From Oceanobacillus jeddahensis (GTDB lineage Bacteria > Bacillota > Bacilli > Bacillales > Amphibacillaceae): a stretch of DNA of 64,000 nucleotides. The stretch covers positions 1-64,000 of the forward strand of contig NZ_CCDM010000006.1 in NCBI RefSeq assembly GCF_000750635.1, written 5' to 3'. The stretch's first letter is position 1. Each line of letters opens with the position of its first letter. The position numbers and the translations under genes were made by a program. Shown here piece after piece: positions 29,480 through 38,615 of this stretch. The notes beneath the pieces are model-generated. The model was not told where the DNA came from, did no database searches, and saw nothing but the letters and a program-made list of their open reading frames with translations.

Positions 29480-30097
29480 ATGAATGGCTTTGTTGCCGGA
29501 TATTATCGTTTTGCTGTATGGATCACGAGGTTTGCTTATCTCAATTTACTATGGATTGCTTTCTCGCTGCTTGGGTTGGGTCTACTTGGATTCTTTCCAG
29601 CTACGGCAGCAATGTTTGCGGTGGTACGGAAATGGATTGATGGAGAGAAAGATATCCCTGTCTTTTCTGTTTTTTGGAAGTCTTATAAAAAAGAGTTTTT
29701 GAAAATTAATGTGTTGGGGTATATTCTGGCTGGAACAGGTTATCTCATGACAATAGAATTTCAAATTTTGCGGACTCAAGAACATATCGCGTATACGATG
29801 GCCAGCTTTGCGGTTGTTGGTTTGTTTTTGTTATTAGCTGTGATTACGCTTTATCTTTTTCCGCTTTTTGCACATTTCCAATTACGATCACTGGACTATA
29901 TTAAATGGGCATTATTTATTGGAATCGGACACCCTTTATTAACGATATTTCTACTTGGGATTGTCATTGCACTCATCTATCTTTCGTTTGTTACCATCCC
30001 TGCTCTACTCTTTTTCTTTGGTGGAAGTGTAGTTGCATATATCCTCATGTGGGGAGCACATTTAACTTTTGAGAAAATAGAAGAAAGTCTCGCATAA
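29480..30097 (+). CDS. YesL-like DUF624 membrane protein
   Basis: A 205-residue protein with about five membrane helices, of the DUF624/YesL family often encoded beside oligosaccharide ABC importers of the LplB/YtcP type. Characteristic are WIAFSLLGLGLLGFFPATAA and the polar WIDGEKDIPVFSVFWKSYKK. Function is not known; a role in transporter assembly or sensing has been suggested by association. Start: ATG at 29480, seven bases after GGAGG; the ATG six bases earlier would overlap the ribosome site. Confidence 0.85.
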   Translation: MNGFVAGYYRFAVWITRFAYLNLLWIAFSLLGLGLLGFFPATAAMFAVVRKWIDGEKDIPVFSVFWKSYKKEFLKINVLGYILAGTGYLMTIEFQILRTQEHIAYTMASFAVVGLFLLLAVITLYLFPLFAHFQLRSLDYIKWALFIGIGHPLLTIFLLGIVIALIYLSFVTIPALLFFFGGSVVAYILMWGAHLTFEKIEESLA

Positions 30098-30119
30098 CTT
30101 ATGCATGGAGGTGTAAATA

Positions 30120-31271
30120 TTGGTGCGTTTAGGTCTGGATGTATTTTTAGAAAAGGGATATAAACGGGTGGAAGGACTTCGGGTAGGCCTGGTTACGAAT
30201 ATGACAGGTGTAAACGAAAAACTTCAACCATCCATCGATTTATTTGCGGAGCATCCGGCAATCAACCTGGTTGCTTTGTATGCTCCGGAACATGGCATAC
30301 GCGGAGACGCGAAAGAAGGAGAGAAAGTATCCTCTTCCAGAGATAATGCAACAGGACTACCTGTCTACAGCTTGTATGGGCAAACGAGAAAACCAAGTCA
30401 AGAAATGATAGCAGATGTGGATGTACTTGTATTTGATTTACAGGATATTGGCTCAAGATATTATACGTATATTTATACGATGGCTAGTGTCATGGAAGCG
30501 TGTATGGAATATGGTAAGAAGTTGATTGTTCTTGATCGGCCTAACCCTGTTTCCGGGATAAATATGGAGGGTAATTTGGTAGAACAAGATGTACGCTCTT
30601 TTGTTGGATTACTTCCAATTCCAAATCGTCACGGCATGACAGTGGGGGAATTGGCGTTATTATTTAAAAATGAGTTCGCTTATTCATGTGATCTCTCTGT
30701 CATACCGATGGAAGGGTGGAAACGCAGGATGTATTTTGATGATACAAATTTATTCTGGGTTCCTCCATCCCCCAATACACCTGTAATTGATATGGCTATT
30801 TTATACCCGGGAACCTGTCTTATCGAAGGGACGAATGTATCAGAGGGAAGAGGTACAACCAAACCATTTGAATGGATTGGAGCTCCTTTTATAGATGGGC
30901 AGAAACTTGCGAAAGTATATAATGATAGAAGTCTGCCTGGAGTGCTCGCCCGCCCTATTTCTTTTGTTCCTACTTATCAAAAATATAAAGGTGAAGTCTG
31001 TAACGGTGTCCAGCTTCATATTGAAAATCGCAATACACTCCATGCTTTACAGGCAGGTGTCGCTTTAGTGGAAACAATCGCAACGATCTATCCAAATCAA
31101 TTCCAATTTATCCAAAATGAAAATGAAAAGTATTTCTTTGATCTACTGGCAGGTACCAAACGGTTAAGAAAATATATCTTAGCTGGAAAAGCGGTACGCT
31201 ATTTGGAAGAAAGTCAACAAGAATTGGATGAATTTAATAAAACAAGAAAAAAGTATCTATTATATCGTTAA
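30120..31271 (+). CDS. namZ: Exo-beta-N-acetylmuramidase (NamZ/YbbC, DUF1343)
   Basis: A 383-residue DUF1343 protein. The B. subtilis member YbbC (NamZ) removes MurNAc from the non-reducing end of peptidoglycan fragments. Hallmarks include ALYAPEHGIRGDAKEGEKV near residue 57, VFDLQDIGSRYYTYIYTM near 107, the LDRPNPVSG block near 141 and EGTNVSEGRGTTKPFE near 236. There is no signal peptide, unlike secreted NamZ, so the product should be cytoplasmic. TTG start with GGAGG eight bases upstream. Its presence with NagZ points to muropeptide-derived glycans as the cluster's substrate. Confidence 0.88.
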   Translation: MVRLGLDVFLEKGYKRVEGLRVGLVTNMTGVNEKLQPSIDLFAEHPAINLVALYAPEHGIRGDAKEGEKVSSSRDNATGLPVYSLYGQTRKPSQEMIADVDVLVFDLQDIGSRYYTYIYTMASVMEACMEYGKKLIVLDRPNPVSGINMEGNLVEQDVRSFVGLLPIPNRHGMTVGELALLFKNEFAYSCDLSVIPMEGWKRRMYFDDTNLFWVPPSPNTPVIDMAILYPGTCLIEGTNVSEGRGTTKPFEWIGAPFIDGQKLAKVYNDRSLPGVLARPISFVPTYQKYKGEVCNGVQLHIENRNTLHALQAGVALVETIATIYPNQFQFIQNENEKYFFDLLAGTKRLRKYILAGKAVRYLEESQQELDEFNKTRKKYLLYR

Positions 31272-31414
31272 AGAATCATTATGAAGTATATCCTTTTCAG
31301 TTCAACAGGAGTTTGGGACATGAATCTATACAGAAAATATAAACAAATGTAAGTTTCCACCTTGAAAGCTTGATTATAAGCTGGTTTTTCTAAGAAGAGA
31401 GACAAAGAAATGAG

Positions 31415-32299
31415 TTGATCCTATTGCCTTTTATAAACGGAGGAATAACGAGAATTAATGAGATGCTTTCAAGTCTCCCGCCATCTGAAAAGAAGATAGC
31501 TGATTATATTTTAAAAAATCCGGAAAAAGCAATTTCGTTAACAGCAAAGGAGCTTGGAAAAAGAAGTAAAACAAGTGGAGCAGCCGTGATTCGCTTATGT
31601 AAGTCTTTGAATCTGAAAGGTTTCCATGATTTGAAAATCCGTATCGCAGGTGATTTACAAAGAAAAGAAGAATACGGTTTTCGTGATATTGATCCAAATG
31701 AGACAACTTTATCTATTATTGATAAAATGACGAATAACAGTATTCAAACAATCAGGGAAACAGCACATTTACTCGATATGGATCAACTGCATACAGGAGT
31801 TCAATTAATGAATGATGCATCCAAAATTTTGTTTATTGGTGTTGGTGCATCTGGAATGATTGCTCGGGATGCGGTGCAAAAGTTTATTCGGATTAATAAA
31901 AATGCATATGTCTTTGAAGACATGCATATGGCAGCGACTTTCGTTGCCAATATGGGTAAAAAAGATGTTGTTTTTGGAATTTCTTTTTCTGGAGAAACTG
32001 TTGAAATTGCTAATATGCTTCACCTTGCCAAAAAAAGAGAGGTAAAAACGATCAGCTTGACAAAATACGGAAAATGGCCTGTTACGGAGCATGCAGATAT
32101 AAAACTGTATACATCTACGACAAGAGAGCCTATTTTCCGAAGTGGAGCTACATCATCCCGAATAGCACAGCTGCAGGTCATGGATATTTTATTTATGAGC
32201 GTCGCTACATTACAATATCCTGTTACAGTGAAGCATATTGATGAAACAAGAGATGCGGTTGATTTTTTTAAAAAAGGAAATGAAAAGATAAAGAAATGA
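31415..32299 (+). CDS. MurR/RpiR family transcriptional regulator
   Basis: A 294-residue regulator with an N-terminal RpiR helix-turn-helix (SEKKIADYILKNPEKAIS, AAVIRLCKSLNLKGFHDLK) and a C-terminal SIS domain from about 120 (ILFIGVGASGMIARD). It resembles B. subtilis MurR, which controls the murQ-murR-murP-amiE-nagZ-namZ operon and senses MurNAc 6-phosphate. Here it follows namZ, so it probably controls the surrounding cluster. The start is a TTG at 31415 or 31424. A GGAGG inside the frame (31439) is followed by no standard start at a good distance, and the family keeps an NGG/TGG before the HTH, which supports the upstream start. Confidence 0.85.
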   Translation: MILLPFINGGITRINEMLSSLPPSEKKIADYILKNPEKAISLTAKELGKRSKTSGAAVIRLCKSLNLKGFHDLKIRIAGDLQRKEEYGFRDIDPNETTLSIIDKMTNNSIQTIRETAHLLDMDQLHTGVQLMNDASKILFIGVGASGMIARDAVQKFIRINKNAYVFEDMHMAATFVANMGKKDVVFGISFSGETVEIANMLHLAKKREVKTISLTKYGKWPVTEHADIKLYTSTTREPIFRSGATSSRIAQLQVMDILFMSVATLQYPVTVKHIDETRDAVDFFKKGNEKIKK

Positions 32300-32363
32300 A
32301 TAAGAGTTGTTACAGTAGTAATCATTGTGTTACTAACATTATAAAAAAGGTAGGGAGCAATCG

Positions 32364-33320
32364 ATGATGAAATTGGAGACATGGAGTGACCACCGAATAG
32401 ATGCACTTGTTCAATTATGGAATCAAGAGATTGGATGCGAATTTCCAATGCGAAAAGAGTTATTTCAACAAAATAGTTTCAAGGATGAAAATATATGTAA
32501 ACAAGCTTCAGCTATTGCTGTGGATGACAAAGAACGTGTAATCGGATTTGTGATTGCCAAAAGATATCGAGAAAATCTGGATGTCGGTATAAGTAATGAA
32601 ATCGGTTGGATTCAGGTACTGCTTGTGAAACAGGACCAGAGAAACCAAGGAGTAGGCTCAACATTATTAGCAAATGCTGAATCGCAATTACAGAATGATG
32701 GTGTAAAACAAATCCTGCTGGGACGCGATCCGTGGCATTATTTTCCTGGTATTCCAGTGGAATTGGAGGAAACGAAAGCCTGGTTTGAACATAAGGGGTA
32801 TAAAAACACTGGTACAGAGCATGACATGATTCGAAAATATAGCATAAATGATAAAATAGAACCCCCAAATATAGAAGGTATAGAATGTAGCGTTTTAGAG
32901 CTGGAGGATAAGAAATTATTTCTTGATTTTTTACATCGCTGTTTCCCAGGAAGGTGGGAATATGAAGCAATTCATTACTTTCAAAATGGTGGCACAGGAA
33001 GAGAATTTGTGATTCTGAAAAAAGGTCAAAAAATTATTGGGTTTTGCCGAATGAATGATGCAAAATCAAATTTAATCGCTCAAAATGTTTATTGGGCTCC
33101 TCTATTTAAAGAAGAATTAGGCGGGATTGGACCTTTAGGAGTGGATGAAAAGGAAAGGGGCCAGGGATATGGCTTAGCTGTTGTTGAAGCAGGAATCTAT
33201 TATTTAAGAAAACGGGGTGTTTCCCGTATTGTGATTGATTGGACGGGGCTGGTAGCATTTTATAATAAGTTAGGATATAACGTTTGGAAAACGTATTCTG
33301 CTTATAATAAAGATATTTAA
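32364..33320 (+). CDS. Tandem-GNAT acetyltransferase, possibly GlmA-like
   Basis: A 318-residue protein with two GNAT domains. The first acetyl-CoA loop is QDQRNQGVGSTLL at about residue 92, the second EKERGQGYGLAVVEAG at about 262; both have the RxxGxG/A core. The layout and size agree with GlmA of Clostridium acetobutylicum, a two-domain acetyltransferase for glucosamine and glucosaminides in cell-wall recycling. The place next to GH20, NagZ and NamZ genes supports that, but a search has not been done. GGGAG lies before the ATG; a second ATG follows at once. It ends the cluster, before an R1 repeat. Confidence 0.7.
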   Translation: MMKLETWSDHRIDALVQLWNQEIGCEFPMRKELFQQNSFKDENICKQASAIAVDDKERVIGFVIAKRYRENLDVGISNEIGWIQVLLVKQDQRNQGVGSTLLANAESQLQNDGVKQILLGRDPWHYFPGIPVELEETKAWFEHKGYKNTGTEHDMIRKYSINDKIEPPNIEGIECSVLELEDKKLFLDFLHRCFPGRWEYEAIHYFQNGGTGREFVILKKGQKIIGFCRMNDAKSNLIAQNVYWAPLFKEELGGIGPLGVDEKERGQGYGLAVVEAGIYYLRKRGVSRIVIDWTGLVAFYNKLGYNVWKTYSAYNKDI

Positions 33321-33392
33321 TTACTTATTTATCGATTGTTTTATTCATCTCAGGCTCTTAAAGAGAAAAGTAAAGAAATAGGAATAACTCCT

Positions 33393-33554
33393 TTTTTATC
33401 ACGGAGAACCGCCCGTAAAACTCCCGCCACAAAATAAAGAGTAAGAATGAATTTATTTAGGCGGGAGATAACGGGCGCTAACTCCCTGAATCACTCAACT
33501 AATCATTCAGTGGGAGAAGGGCGAAAACTCCCACTGAATGAAGTTTCGTTTTAT
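33393..33554 (-). repeat. R1 intergenic repeat, compact copy in inverted orientation
   Basis: The complement matches the copy at 25461-25698 nearly base for base at both ends but lacks its 80-base loop insert. Arms CATTCAGTGGGAG / CTCCCACTGAATG and CTCCCGCC / GGCGGGAG make two adjacent hairpins. It therefore lies as an inverted repeat, 7.7 kb from that copy. The rest of 33321-33731 has only a weak promoter (TTCATG at 33650, TATACT at 33673, 17-base spacer). Confidence 0.85.
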
Positions 33555-33731
33555 TAGGACATCATTTCAGGCACCTCTTCCCGTATACCAAGGAAGAGAT
33601 GTCTGAAAATCAGTTGATTCTTTTTTTAGCAATTAATCACAAAAATACCTTCATGGAAAAGCTTGTTTTTATTATACTATATGAGTGATAATTGAATGTA
33701 TAAATTGATTTACCAAGGAGGTCATAACAGA

Positions 33732-34703
33732 ATGACATTTAGAATTTTATTTTCAGATTATGATTACGCTTCCGTAGAAATAGAGGAAAAGGTTATCCGA
33801 AAATCTCTTCCTGATGTTGAATTTATCCATGCACAGTGTAAAACAGAAGAAGATGTTATCGAGGTTGCTAAAGGAGTAGATGCAATTATTAATCAATATG
33901 CTCCGATTAGCCGCAATGTTATTGAAAAATTATCAAATTGTAAGGTTGTAGCTAGATATGGAGTAGGAGTTAATACGATTGATATAGATGCAGCAGCTGA
34001 GAAAAATATTACAGTTTGCAATGTAACGGATTACTGTTTAGATGAAGTATCAGATCATGCGATGACATTGATATTATCGTTAGCTAGAAAAGTGACCTTG
34101 TTTAACAATCAAGTAAAAGAAGGGGATTGGGATTTTAAAGCTGGTTCCCCAATTTTTCGTTTGAGAGGTCGTGTACTAGGGTTATTAAGTTTTGGAAATA
34201 TAGCGAAAAAAGTAGCGGTGAAAGGACAGGCTTTTGGACTGAAGGTAATTGCCTACGATCCATTTATACCCACGGAAGTAGCAAAAGAATATAATGTTGA
34301 ACTGGTAGAGTTAGATGATCTATTACGTCGAAGTGATTTTGTTTCTATTCATACCCCGTTAACGAATGATACTCATCATATTATTGGAGCAGAACAATTG
34401 AAATTAATGAAAGAAGAAGCGTTTATTGTTAATACTTCCAGAGGTGCATTAATTGATGAAAAAGCCTTGATTCAAGCTTTACATAATAATGAAATAGCTG
34501 GTGCAGGATTGGATGTACTAGAGGTAGAGCCAATCCCAGTTGATAATCCATTACTAGAAATGGATCAAGTACTTATTAACCCACATGCAGCATGGCACTC
34601 TGTTGAAGCACAAGAAGAATTAAAAACAAAAACAGCTCAGAATGTGGCAGATGTTTTAACAGGGGTTGAACCTAAATATATTGTTTATCCCGGGAAAAAA
34701 TAA
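33732..34703 (+). CDS. D-isomer-specific 2-hydroxyacid dehydrogenase (CtBP-like subgroup)
   Basis: A 323-residue NAD-dependent dehydrogenase. The catalytic Arg is in NTSRGALIDE, the Glu in EVEPIP and the His in NPHAAW, all expected for reducing a 2-oxo acid. The family dinucleotide loop is present as LLSFGNIAKKVA; the first Gly of GxGxxG is replaced by Ser. Start: ATG at 33732 nine bases after AAGGAGGT; the ATG at 33696 lacks a site. It precedes the galactonate genes, but is separated from them by a strong terminator, so a shared role is not shown. Function in sugar-acid metabolism is possible. Confidence 0.85.
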   Translation: MTFRILFSDYDYASVEIEEKVIRKSLPDVEFIHAQCKTEEDVIEVAKGVDAIINQYAPISRNVIEKLSNCKVVARYGVGVNTIDIDAAAEKNITVCNVTDYCLDEVSDHAMTLILSLARKVTLFNNQVKEGDWDFKAGSPIFRLRGRVLGLLSFGNIAKKVAVKGQAFGLKVIAYDPFIPTEVAKEYNVELVELDDLLRRSDFVSIHTPLTNDTHHIIGAEQLKLMKEEAFIVNTSRGALIDEKALIQALHNNEIAGAGLDVLEVEPIPVDNPLLEMDQVLINPHAAWHSVEAQEELKTKTAQNVADVLTGVEPKYIVYPGKK

Positions 34704-34744
34704 AATGAAGATACTGAGGCTTGAATAAAGATCAGTAAAAACAG

Positions 34745-34785
34745 AAAAAGTGGCTTTCTACAATTGAAGTAGAAAGCCACTTTTT
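34745..34785 (+). terminator. Strong terminator after the dehydrogenase
   Basis: AAAAAGTGGCTTTCTAC pairs perfectly with GTAGAAAGCCACTTTTT around a 6-base loop. Past it, 34786-34989 holds no gene or clear signal; a weak promoter TTAAAG/TATACA (34967-34972 and 34990-34995, 17-base spacer) leads to the IclR gene. Confidence 0.92.
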
Positions 34786-35004
34786 AGATTGTATGACAGA
34801 TGGTTATTTTAAAGTTATACCTTACCAAAACAGCATTGGAAATATTTTGTGAATATCTAATAGAACCTTGTCAAATGAATGAAGTAATAACTTTCATTTA
34901 TTTGTTGAAGCTTGTTAACTTGCTTGTAATTTTTCATTTTACAGTTGTTATTTAAAAAAAGACATGTTAAAGTTTAATTATTAAAATCATATACAAGATG
35001 TTAA

Positions 35005-35018
35005 ATCACATATGTGAT
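35005..35018 (+). promoter_or_regulatory. Palindromic operator-like site before the IclR gene
   Basis: ATCACATATGTGAT is a perfect 14-bp palindrome between a candidate -10 (TATACA, 34990-34995) and the ribosome site GGAGG (35020). Its place fits autorepression by the adjacent IclR-type protein. The binder is an inference. Confidence 0.6.
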
Positions 35019-35031
35019 AGGAGGTGTATGT

Positions 35032-35781
35032 ATGTCAGTGAAATCTGCGGAACGTGTTTTACGGATTTTTGAATTACTAAGTGCAAATATGGATGGAATG
35101 ACAATTAAAGAAATTAGTGAAACATTGCAGTTACCACAAAGCAGTACATCTGGATTAATCAAAACATTACTCTGTGAAAATTATTTATCTGTTAATCAGC
35201 AAAATCGCTTTATTTTAGGACCAAAACTTATTCCGATTGGTAATGCAGCAATGGAATCGTTGGATATATCTTCTTTGGGATATCCGTCTTTAAAAGAATT
35301 GATGGAATTAGTGGAAGAAACGGTATTTATGGCGGTATTAGCAGATAAAGAATTGGTCTATGTTGCTAAGATTGATAGTAACCGTTCGATCAGAACTTCT
35401 GCTTATCTAGGCGGTCAGAAGCCACTATATTGCACTGGACTTGGAAAGGTTTATCTTGCATTTATGGATGAAGCGGATCGGACTGACTATTTAAATACTA
35501 TTGAATTGAAGTCGATTACCAAGCAGACCATTACAGATAAAGAAGAACTAAAGAAAAAACTTCAAGAATATAGGCAGCAAGGGTATTCCATTGATAATGA
35601 GGAGAATGAAGATGGTCTTTACTGTTTAGCAGCTCCGATATTTGATATGAAGGGTGATATCCAAGCAGCGGTTAGTGTGGCTGGACCTAAAGAAAGAATG
35701 CTGAGACAGAAAGCCACTATTATTAAACATTTAAAACAAAAAGCAAATGCTATTTCAGCAAAGCTGGGGTATGTGGAGTAA
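35032..35781 (+). CDS. IclR family transcriptional regulator
   Basis: A 249-residue regulator with an N-terminal winged helix (VLRIFELLSANMDGMTIKEISE, split as VLRIFELLS and TIKEISETLQLPQSSTSGLI) and a C-terminal effector domain from about 75 (SYRLG-equivalent FILGPKLIPIG). GLGKVYLAFMDEADR near 137 is typical. Relatives include KdgR, which governs 2-keto-3-deoxy sugar-acid genes, so it probably controls the galactonate operon that follows 13 bases later. Start: ATG at 35032 seven bases after GGAGG. Confidence 0.9.
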   Translation: MSVKSAERVLRIFELLSANMDGMTIKEISETLQLPQSSTSGLIKTLLCENYLSVNQQNRFILGPKLIPIGNAAMESLDISSLGYPSLKELMELVEETVFMAVLADKELVYVAKIDSNRSIRTSAYLGGQKPLYCTGLGKVYLAFMDEADRTDYLNTIELKSITKQTITDKEELKKKLQEYRQQGYSIDNEENEDGLYCLAAPIFDMKGDIQAAVSVAGPKERMLRQKATIIKHLKQKANAISAKLGYVE

Positions 35782-35794
35782 GGAAGGTATGTAA

Positions 35795-36748
35795 ATGGAT
35801 GTATTGAGTATTGGGGAAACAATGGTTTTGTTTTCTCCAAAGACCAGTGGACAACTACGATATGCAAATGATTTTTCTGCAAGAATTGCTGGTGCAGAAA
35901 CGAACACGTTAATAGGATTAGCAAAGCTTGGATATCAGACAAGCTGGATTAGCCGAGTAGGGAATGATGAACTTGGTGCGAAAATTGTAAGCGCTGTAAG
36001 AGGAGAAGGAGTCGACACAACGCATGTAAAGCAGGATAAGGAAGCATCTACTGGACTTTTCCTGAAAGAAAAAACAAATGCGCAAACAAGCTCGATTTTT
36101 TATTACAGAAAAGATTCCGCTGCTAGTAAAATGACTCCCAAAGATATTGAAAATATAGATGTTTCAGATACAAAGTACCTCTATTTAACAGGGATTACTC
36201 CTGCTTTGAGCCAATCTTGTGAAGAAGCAATTTTTACACTTCTCCATAAAGCAAAGCAAAAAAAAGTAACCATTGTTTTTGATCCAAATATCAGGAAAAA
36301 ATTGCTCGATAAAAATAGTGGAGCAGAACAAATTAGAAAAATAATTGGATTATCTGATATTGTGCTTCCAGGAAAGTCAGAAGGTGATTTTTTATTTGAT
36401 ACAACGGAAACAATAGAGATTAGCCAAAGATGTAGAGATCTCGGAGCTGGAACAGTTGTCGTCAAGCTGGGAGAAAAAGGGGCGTACTATGAAAATAAAG
36501 AAACAAGTGGATTTGTAGATGCTTATTCTGTTCCTTATGTTGTTGATCCAGTTGGAGCAGGGGATGGTTTTGCAGCGGGCCTGTTATCAGGGTTATTGGA
36601 TGGATTAGCTTGGAAAGATGCTGTGAAACGGGCATGTGCTATGGGAGCTTTAGTAACGCAGGTTGATGGTGATATTGAGGGGTTACCGAGTAGAGAACAA
36701 TTAAAAATATTTATGGAGTCAAACATGCAGGACGATGTAAATCGATAG
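35795..36748 (+). CDS. PfkB-family sugar kinase, probable 2-keto-3-deoxy-sugar-acid kinase
   Basis: A 317-residue ribokinase-type kinase. Motifs are GETMVLFSP at the N-terminus, the substrate-lid AGAETNTLIGLAKLG near 30 and DPVGAGDGFAAGLLSG near 249 with the catalytic Asp. Sequence features resemble KdgK. In this operon it probably phosphorylates 2-keto-3-deoxygalactonate to the 6-phosphate. The classic DgoK of E. coli is from another kinase family, so this is a non-orthologous replacement. AGGAAGG precedes the ATG. The gene lies 13 bases after iclR and 12 before the aldolase. Confidence 0.87.
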   Translation: MDVLSIGETMVLFSPKTSGQLRYANDFSARIAGAETNTLIGLAKLGYQTSWISRVGNDELGAKIVSAVRGEGVDTTHVKQDKEASTGLFLKEKTNAQTSSIFYYRKDSAASKMTPKDIENIDVSDTKYLYLTGITPALSQSCEEAIFTLLHKAKQKKVTIVFDPNIRKKLLDKNSGAEQIRKIIGLSDIVLPGKSEGDFLFDTTETIEISQRCRDLGAGTVVVKLGEKGAYYENKETSGFVDAYSVPYVVDPVGAGDGFAAGLLSGLLDGLAWKDAVKRACAMGALVTQVDGDIEGLPSREQLKIFMESNMQDDVNR

Positions 36749-36760
36749 GGAGGGATCTTT

Positions 36761-37390
36761 TTGAATACGCTTGAGGCAATTTATCATTATAAAATTATTG
36801 CAATTATTCGGGGAGCTAAGAAAGAAGATTTGTTACAAATTGGAGCAGCTCTAAAAGAAGGAGGTGTCCGTCTTATTGAGGTGACATTAAATTCTCCAGG
36901 TGCAATCGAAGGAATTAAACAGTTGAAGGAAGCGTTTGGAGAAGAAATGAAAGTTGGAGCTGGAACGGTTTTGGATCCAGAGTCTGCGAAAGCAGCCATG
37001 GATGCAGGTGCAGATTTTATTTTATCGCCAACAGTAAGTAAAGACACCATAAAAATAACAAAACGTTATGGAAAAGTAAGTATACCCGGGGCATTTACGC
37101 CAACAGAAATTTTGACAGCTTATGAAGAAGGTGCAGATTTAGTAAAAGTCTTTCCAGCGAGTATTGGAGCAGCTTATATAAAGGATATACGTGGACCTCT
37201 TTCCCATATTCCATTAGTTCCAACTGGAGGAGTGAATAAGGATAATATTATTGATTTTCAAAAGGCTGGAGCAGTAGCTTTTGGAATCGGAAGCTCTCTT
37301 GTAAATACAAAGGAAGAAGTGAATGAAACATATCTAGGGGAATTAACGAATAACGCACAAGCATTTATTGAGGCAGTTTCAACTAAATAG
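36761..37390 (+). CDS. KDPG/KDPGal aldolase
   Basis: A 209-residue class I aldolase that splits 2-keto-3-deoxy-6-phospho-(gluco/galacto)nate into pyruvate and glyceraldehyde 3-phosphate. The catalytic Glu lies in LIEVTLNSPGA and the Schiff-base Lys in DLVKVFPAS. TGGVNKDN binds phosphate. Next to dgoD the most likely substrate is the galactonate product. TTG start after GGGAGGG. Confidence 0.9.
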   Translation: MNTLEAIYHYKIIAIIRGAKKEDLLQIGAALKEGGVRLIEVTLNSPGAIEGIKQLKEAFGEEMKVGAGTVLDPESAKAAMDAGADFILSPTVSKDTIKITKRYGKVSIPGAFTPTEILTAYEEGADLVKVFPASIGAAYIKDIRGPLSHIPLVPTGGVNKDNIIDFQKAGAVAFGIGSSLVNTKEEVNETYLGELTNNAQAFIEAVSTK

Positions 37391-37439
37391 TTAACTTTCT
37401 TATGAGATAGATCTGAATAAAAAAGGATGGCAGGCATTT

Positions 37440-38588
37440 ATGAAAATTACAAACTATGAATTATTTCAAGTACAACCAAGATGGTTATTTTTAAAAATAG
37501 AGACAGATGAAGGGATCACTGGCTGGGGAGAGCCAGTGATTGAAGGACGGGCCGCTACTGTAAAAGCTGCAGTTAAGGAACTCATGGAGTATTTAGTAGG
37601 GAAGGATCCGTTGCAGATTGAAGATCATTGGAATGTGATGTATCGTGGTGGATTTTACCGTGGAGGTCCTATATTAATGAGTGCTATTTCTGGTATTGAT
37701 CAAGCACTTTGGGATATTAAAGGAAAATATTTGAATGTACCAATCCATCAGCTGCTTGGGGGCAGAGCAAGAAAATCTATTAAAGTGTACTCTTGGATTG
37801 GTGGAGATCGTCCATCTGATGTTGGGGCAGCTGCTAAAGAAGTGGTTGATAAAGGGTTTACGGCTATTAAAATGAACGGTACAGATGAACTACAATACAT
37901 CGACTCTTATGAAAAAATAGATCGTGTATTAGCTAATGTATCAGCCATTCGTGATGCAGTCGGTCCTTATATAGGAATAGGAATTGATTTTCATGGACGT
38001 GTCCATAAGCCAATGGCAAAGGTGTTAGCAAAAGAACTGGAACCATTCCGTCCGATGTTTATTGAAGAACCTGTTTTACCGGAAAATAATGAAGCGTTGC
38101 GTGATATTGCTAATCACACCGTCATTCCGATAGCTACGGGAGAAAGAATGTATTCGAAATGGGATTTTAAAAATCTATTAAAAGATGGGTATGCAGACAT
38201 TATCCAGCCGGATTTATCCCATGCCGGCGGAATTACAGAAAATAAAAAAATCTTATCGATGGCAGAAGCATTTGATGTAGCGGCTGCACCACATTGTCCC
38301 CTAGGACCCATTGCTTTAGCAGCTTGTTTACAAGTAGATGCAACATGTCATAATGCATTTATTCAGGAGCAAAGTCTGGGTATCCATTATAATCAGGGCT
38401 CTGACTTATTAGATTATTTAAAAGATGATAGCGTATTCAAGTACAAAGATGGATATGTTGATATTCCCGACCGCCCAGGTTTAGGAATTGAAATCAACGA
38501 GCAGTATGTGCGTGAGATGGCTGAACAAGGTCATAATTGGAAAAATCCAATTTGGCGTCATCAAGATAATAGTGTAGCTGAGTGGTAA
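37440..38588 (+). CDS. dgoD: D-galactonate dehydratase
   Basis: A 382-residue enolase-superfamily enzyme, the same length as E. coli DgoD. It dehydrates D-galactonate to 2-keto-3-deoxy-D-galactonate. Metal ligands lie in [20 protein letters not shown] and ATGERM. The [24 protein letters not shown] block and the C-terminal [11 protein letters not shown] match the E. coli enzyme very closely. It forms an operon with the kinase, aldolase and GntP permease. Confidence 0.93.
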   Translation: MKITNYELFQVQPRWLFLKIETDEGITGWGEPVIEGRAATVKAAVKELMEYLVGKDPLQIEDHWNVMYRGGFYRGGPILMSAISGIDQALWDIKGKYLNVPIHQLLGGRARKSIKVYSWIGGDRPSDVGAAAKEVVDKGFTAIKMNGTDELQYIDSYEKIDRVLANVSAIRDAVGPYIGIGIDFHGRVHKPMAKVLAKELEPFRPMFIEEPVLPENNEALRDIANHTVIPIATGERMYSKWDFKNLLKDGYADIIQPDLSHAGGITENKKILSMAEAFDVAAAPHCPLGPIALAACLQVDATCHNAFIQEQSLGIHYNQGSDLLDYLKDDSVFKYKDGYVDIPDRPGLGIEINEQYVREMAEQGHNWKNPIWRHQDNSVAEW

Positions 38589-38615
38589 AGGGTAGATACA
38601 AAAGGAGGGAAATAA

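Noticed and set aside
20125..33320. Whether the sugar cluster is a prophage or transposon
   Set aside because: No integrase, transposase, direct repeat or tRNA boundary was seen, and base composition is like that of the neighbours.
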